Source: Pseudomonas viridiflava
Lineage (GTDB): Bacteria; Pseudomonadota; Gammaproteobacteria; Pseudomonadales; Pseudomonadaceae
NCBI RefSeq assembly: GCF_900590885.1
Contig: NZ_UUON01000050.1
Span: 716,132-780,131, forward strand
Length of the DNA stretch: 64,000 bases
Reading direction: 5' to 3'
Shown here: one piece after another, positions 62,377 through 64,000 of the stretch
Layout of the letters: every line of letters starts with the position of its first letter
Numbering within the stretch: position 1 is the stretch's first letter
The notes under the pieces: model-generated
Databases searched by the model: none
What the model saw: the letters and a program-made list of their open reading frames with translations, nothing else
Told to the model about the DNA's origin: nothing
Made by a program: the position numbers and the translations under genes

Positions 62377-62412
62377 TGGTTCCCTTTTGAATCTGAGCCT
62401 TGCGGGTCTGTT

Positions 62413-63612
62413 ATGAAGTCGGTTGAAGAGCAGCTAGCGCTGATAAAACGTGGTGCGGAAGAACTGTTGGTCGAAGCGGAGCTGATTGAAAAGCTCAAGC
62501 GTGGCCAGCCCCTGCGTATCAAGGCCGGCTTTGATCCGACGGCGCCGGATCTGCACCTGGGTCATACCGTGCTTATTAATAAGCTGCGTCAGTTCCAGGA
62601 GCTGGGGCATCAGGTCATCTTCCTTATAGGTGACTTCACCGGGATGATCGGTGATCCGAGCGGCAAAAGCGCAACGCGCCCGCCGCTGACCCGTGAGCAG
62701 GTTCTCGACAATGCCGAGACCTACAAGACCCAGGTCTTCAAGATTCTTGATCCGGCCAAGACCGAGGTGGCGTTCAACTCCACCTGGATGGATCAGATGG
62801 GCCCTGCAGACTTTATTCGCCTGACCTCCCAATACACCGTTGCGCGCATGCTTGAGCGTGATGACTTCGACAAGCGTTACTCCACCAATCAGCCGATCGC
62901 GATTCATGAGTTCCTGTACCCGCTGGTTCAAGGCTATGACTCGGTGGCGTTGCGTGCGGATGTAGAGCTGGGTGGGACTGACCAGAAGTTCAACCTGCTG
63001 ATGGGGCGAGAGTTGCAGCGCGCCTATGGGCAGGAGGCTCAGTGCATCCTGACCATGCCGTTGCTGGAAGGCCTGGATGGCGTCAAGAAGATGTCCAAGT
63101 CCTTGGGTAACTATGTAGGCATCCAGGAGGCGCCGGGTGTGATGTACGGCAAGCTGGTTTCGATCCCGGATGCATTGATGTGGCGCTACTTCGAGCTGTT
63201 GAGCTTCCGCTCGATGGATGAGATCAATGCGCTGCGTGCTGATGTCGAGGCAGGTGCCAACCCGCGTGATGTGAAGATCAAGCTGGCGGAAGAGATTGTC
63301 GCGCGCTTCCATGGTGACGAGGCTGCGGCCAGTGCTCACCGTGCGGCGGGCAATCGCATGAAAGATGGCGAGCTGCCGGATGATCTGCCGGAGATCGAGC
63401 TGACTGCTACTGAAGCGATGCCGATTGCTGCCGTCCTTAATAAGGCGGGCCTGGTGAAGAACTCGGCGGTTGCGCGTGATCTTCTGGGTTCTGGTGGTGT
63501 GCGTATAGATGGTGAGGTTGTCGATCGCGCCTTTGTATATGAGCTGGGCGCGACCCACGTTTGCCAGGCAGGGAAGAAGGCATTTGCGCGTATTACGCTC
63601 AAATCCGAATAA
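62413..63612 (+). CDS. tyrS: TyrS, tyrosyl-tRNA synthetase
   Basis: TyrS charges tRNA-Tyr. The 399-residue class I synthetase starts at ATG 62413 (MKSVEEQLALIKRGAEELL). It has the HIGH-like motif PDLHLGHTVLI, the KMSKS motif KKMSKSLGN and a C-terminal S4 RNA-binding domain (LLGSGGVRIDGEVVDRAFV). Its length and motifs fit the shorter TyrZ-like group rather than E. coli TyrS. It lies just upstream of an rRNA operon. Confidence 0.96.
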   Translation: MKSVEEQLALIKRGAEELLVEAELIEKLKRGQPLRIKAGFDPTAPDLHLGHTVLINKLRQFQELGHQVIFLIGDFTGMIGDPSGKSATRPPLTREQVLDNAETYKTQVFKILDPAKTEVAFNSTWMDQMGPADFIRLTSQYTVARMLERDDFDKRYSTNQPIAIHEFLYPLVQGYDSVALRADVELGGTDQKFNLLMGRELQRAYGQEAQCILTMPLLEGLDGVKKMSKSLGNYVGIQEAPGVMYGKLVSIPDALMWRYFELLSFRSMDEINALRADVEAGANPRDVKIKLAEEIVARFHGDEAAASAHRAAGNRMKDGELPDDLPEIELTATEAMPIAAVLNKAGLVKNSAVARDLLGSGGVRIDGEVVDRAFVYELGATHVCQAGKKAFARITLKSE

Positions 63613-63627
63613 GGCTGCAATTAGGTG

Positions 63628-63655
63628 TTGACGGCGATTTATATCTGTCTATAAT
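63628..63655 (+). promoter_or_regulatory. rRNA operon promoter 1
   Basis: TTGACG (63628-63633), a 16-base spacer, then perfect TATAAT (63650-63655), followed by TCGCCCC. It starts 15 bases after the tyrS stop. Confidence 0.8.
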
Positions 63656-63773
63656 TCGCCCCACTTCCGGCGCAGTCGAAACTGAAAACTCCTTGGTAAA
63701 CAACGAGTTATGATGTTTTCGGCGGCAAGTTGCTTCAGTTCATCGAAGCCAAAAGGAAGTTGAAAAAGAGGTG

Positions 63774-63801
63774 TTGACAGCAGCGTGTAACGCTGTAGAA
63801 T
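63774..63801 (+). promoter_or_regulatory. rRNA operon promoter 2
   Basis: Perfect TTGACA (63774-63779), a 16-base spacer, then TAGAAT (63796-63801) and a GC-rich discriminator TCGCCTCCC, as in stringently controlled promoters. Confidence 0.85.
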
Positions 63802-63883
63802 TCGCCTCCCGCTGCAGAGAGATCTGAAGCGCAAGTGGTTGAAGTTGTTGAAGAATTCTTCGAAAACTTCTGAAAATAATCAC

Positions 63884-63911
63884 TTGACAGCAAATGAGGC
63901 TGCTGTAGAAT
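63884..63911 (+). promoter_or_regulatory. rRNA operon promoter 3
   Basis: Perfect TTGACA (63884-63889), a 16-base spacer, then TAGAAT (63906-63911) and the discriminator GCGCGCCTC. An AT-rich, dyad-bearing stretch (GAAGAATTCTTC at 63850-63861) lies just upstream and could be an UP element. Confidence 0.87.
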
Positions 63912-63946
63912 GCGCGCCTCGGTTGAGACGAAAGATCTTAACCAAC

Positions 63947-63960
63947 CGCTCTTTAACAAC
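63947..63960 (+). promoter_or_regulatory. boxA antitermination element in the rRNA leader
   Basis: GCTCTTTAACA matches the bacterial rrn boxA consensus. The following AATTCGTGTGGGTGC resembles the boxC region of E. coli rrn leaders. The 16S rRNA gene should begin shortly after the window end. Confidence 0.88.
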
Positions 63961-64000
63961 TGAATCAAGCAATTCGTGTGGGTGCTTGTGGAGTCAGACT

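Overview
The window is a gene-dense, GC-rich chromosomal core segment from a Pseudomonas, most likely of the P. fluorescens group. The evidence is the gene content and order (pqq, davAB, rpoD-dnaG-rpsU, lptD-surA-pdxA-rsmA-apaGH, agtSR-agtABCD, trpEGDC, vfr, coq7, argC, erpA, tyrS, rrn), the protein sequences, and REP/REPIN palindromes of the fluorescens type. I see no prophage, IS element, CRISPR array or genomic island. Most of the window is ordinary conserved core.

Layout. 1-8.2 kb (minus strand): lrp-type regulator, davB, davA, pqqF, pqqA, B, C, D and the 5' part of pqqE. This combines lysine breakdown through 5-aminovalerate with biosynthesis of the PQQ cofactor. 8.1-16.6 kb (minus): a tRNA with a CAU anticodon, a large periplasmic-sensor/PAS/GGDEF/EAL protein, and the macromolecular synthesis genes rpoD, dnaG and rpsU. 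16.8-20.6 kb: tsaD, plsY, folB, folK, cca. 20.7-25.5 kb (minus): the prkA-yeaH-spoVR stress operon. 25.8-33.4 kb (minus): lptD-surA-pdxA-rsmA-apaG-apaH-glpE. 33.5-36.0 kb (plus): amgK-murU (cell-wall sugar recycling) and a djlA-like co-chaperone. 36.2-45.8 kb: a DUF3530 protein, the AgtS/AgtR-type two-component system, an AgtABCD-type ABC importer and an iron-dependent alcohol dehydrogenase. 45.8-51.4 kb (plus): rpe-gph-trpE-trpG-trpD-trpC. 51.4-57.9 kb: a lipoate-ligase-like gene, vfr, an OsmC-family gene, coq7, a HIT protein, an SDR, a DUF805 membrane protein, a nitronate monooxygenase-like enzyme and hemJ. 58.1-63.6 kb: argC, erpA, anmK, an M23 peptidase and tyrS. The last 390 bases hold three tandem strong promoters and a boxA element, i.e. 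the leader of a ribosomal RNA operon whose 16S gene lies just beyond the window.

How the parts fit. DavB and DavA turn lysine into 5-aminovalerate. About 30 kb away, AgtSR and AgtABCD match the system described in P. aeruginosa for sensing and importing 4-aminobutyrate and 5-aminovalerate. The window therefore holds both an internal source and an external uptake route for the same metabolite. pqqF starts only 18 bases after davA, so PQQ maturation may be co-transcribed with lysine catabolism.

The most interesting signals are regulatory: a long hairpin that buries the cca ribosome binding site, a REPIN inside the agt operon between the binding-protein and permease genes, a perfect palindrome upstream of agtA, a stem-loop between pqqA and pqqB, repeated GTATC/GATAC boxes upstream of vfr, a tRNA promoter overlapping a stop codon, and an uninterrupted trpE-trpG junction, which in P. 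aeruginosa is the pyocin (tailocin) insertion site. I found no convincing wholly new system; the candidates above are hypotheses from reading alone.
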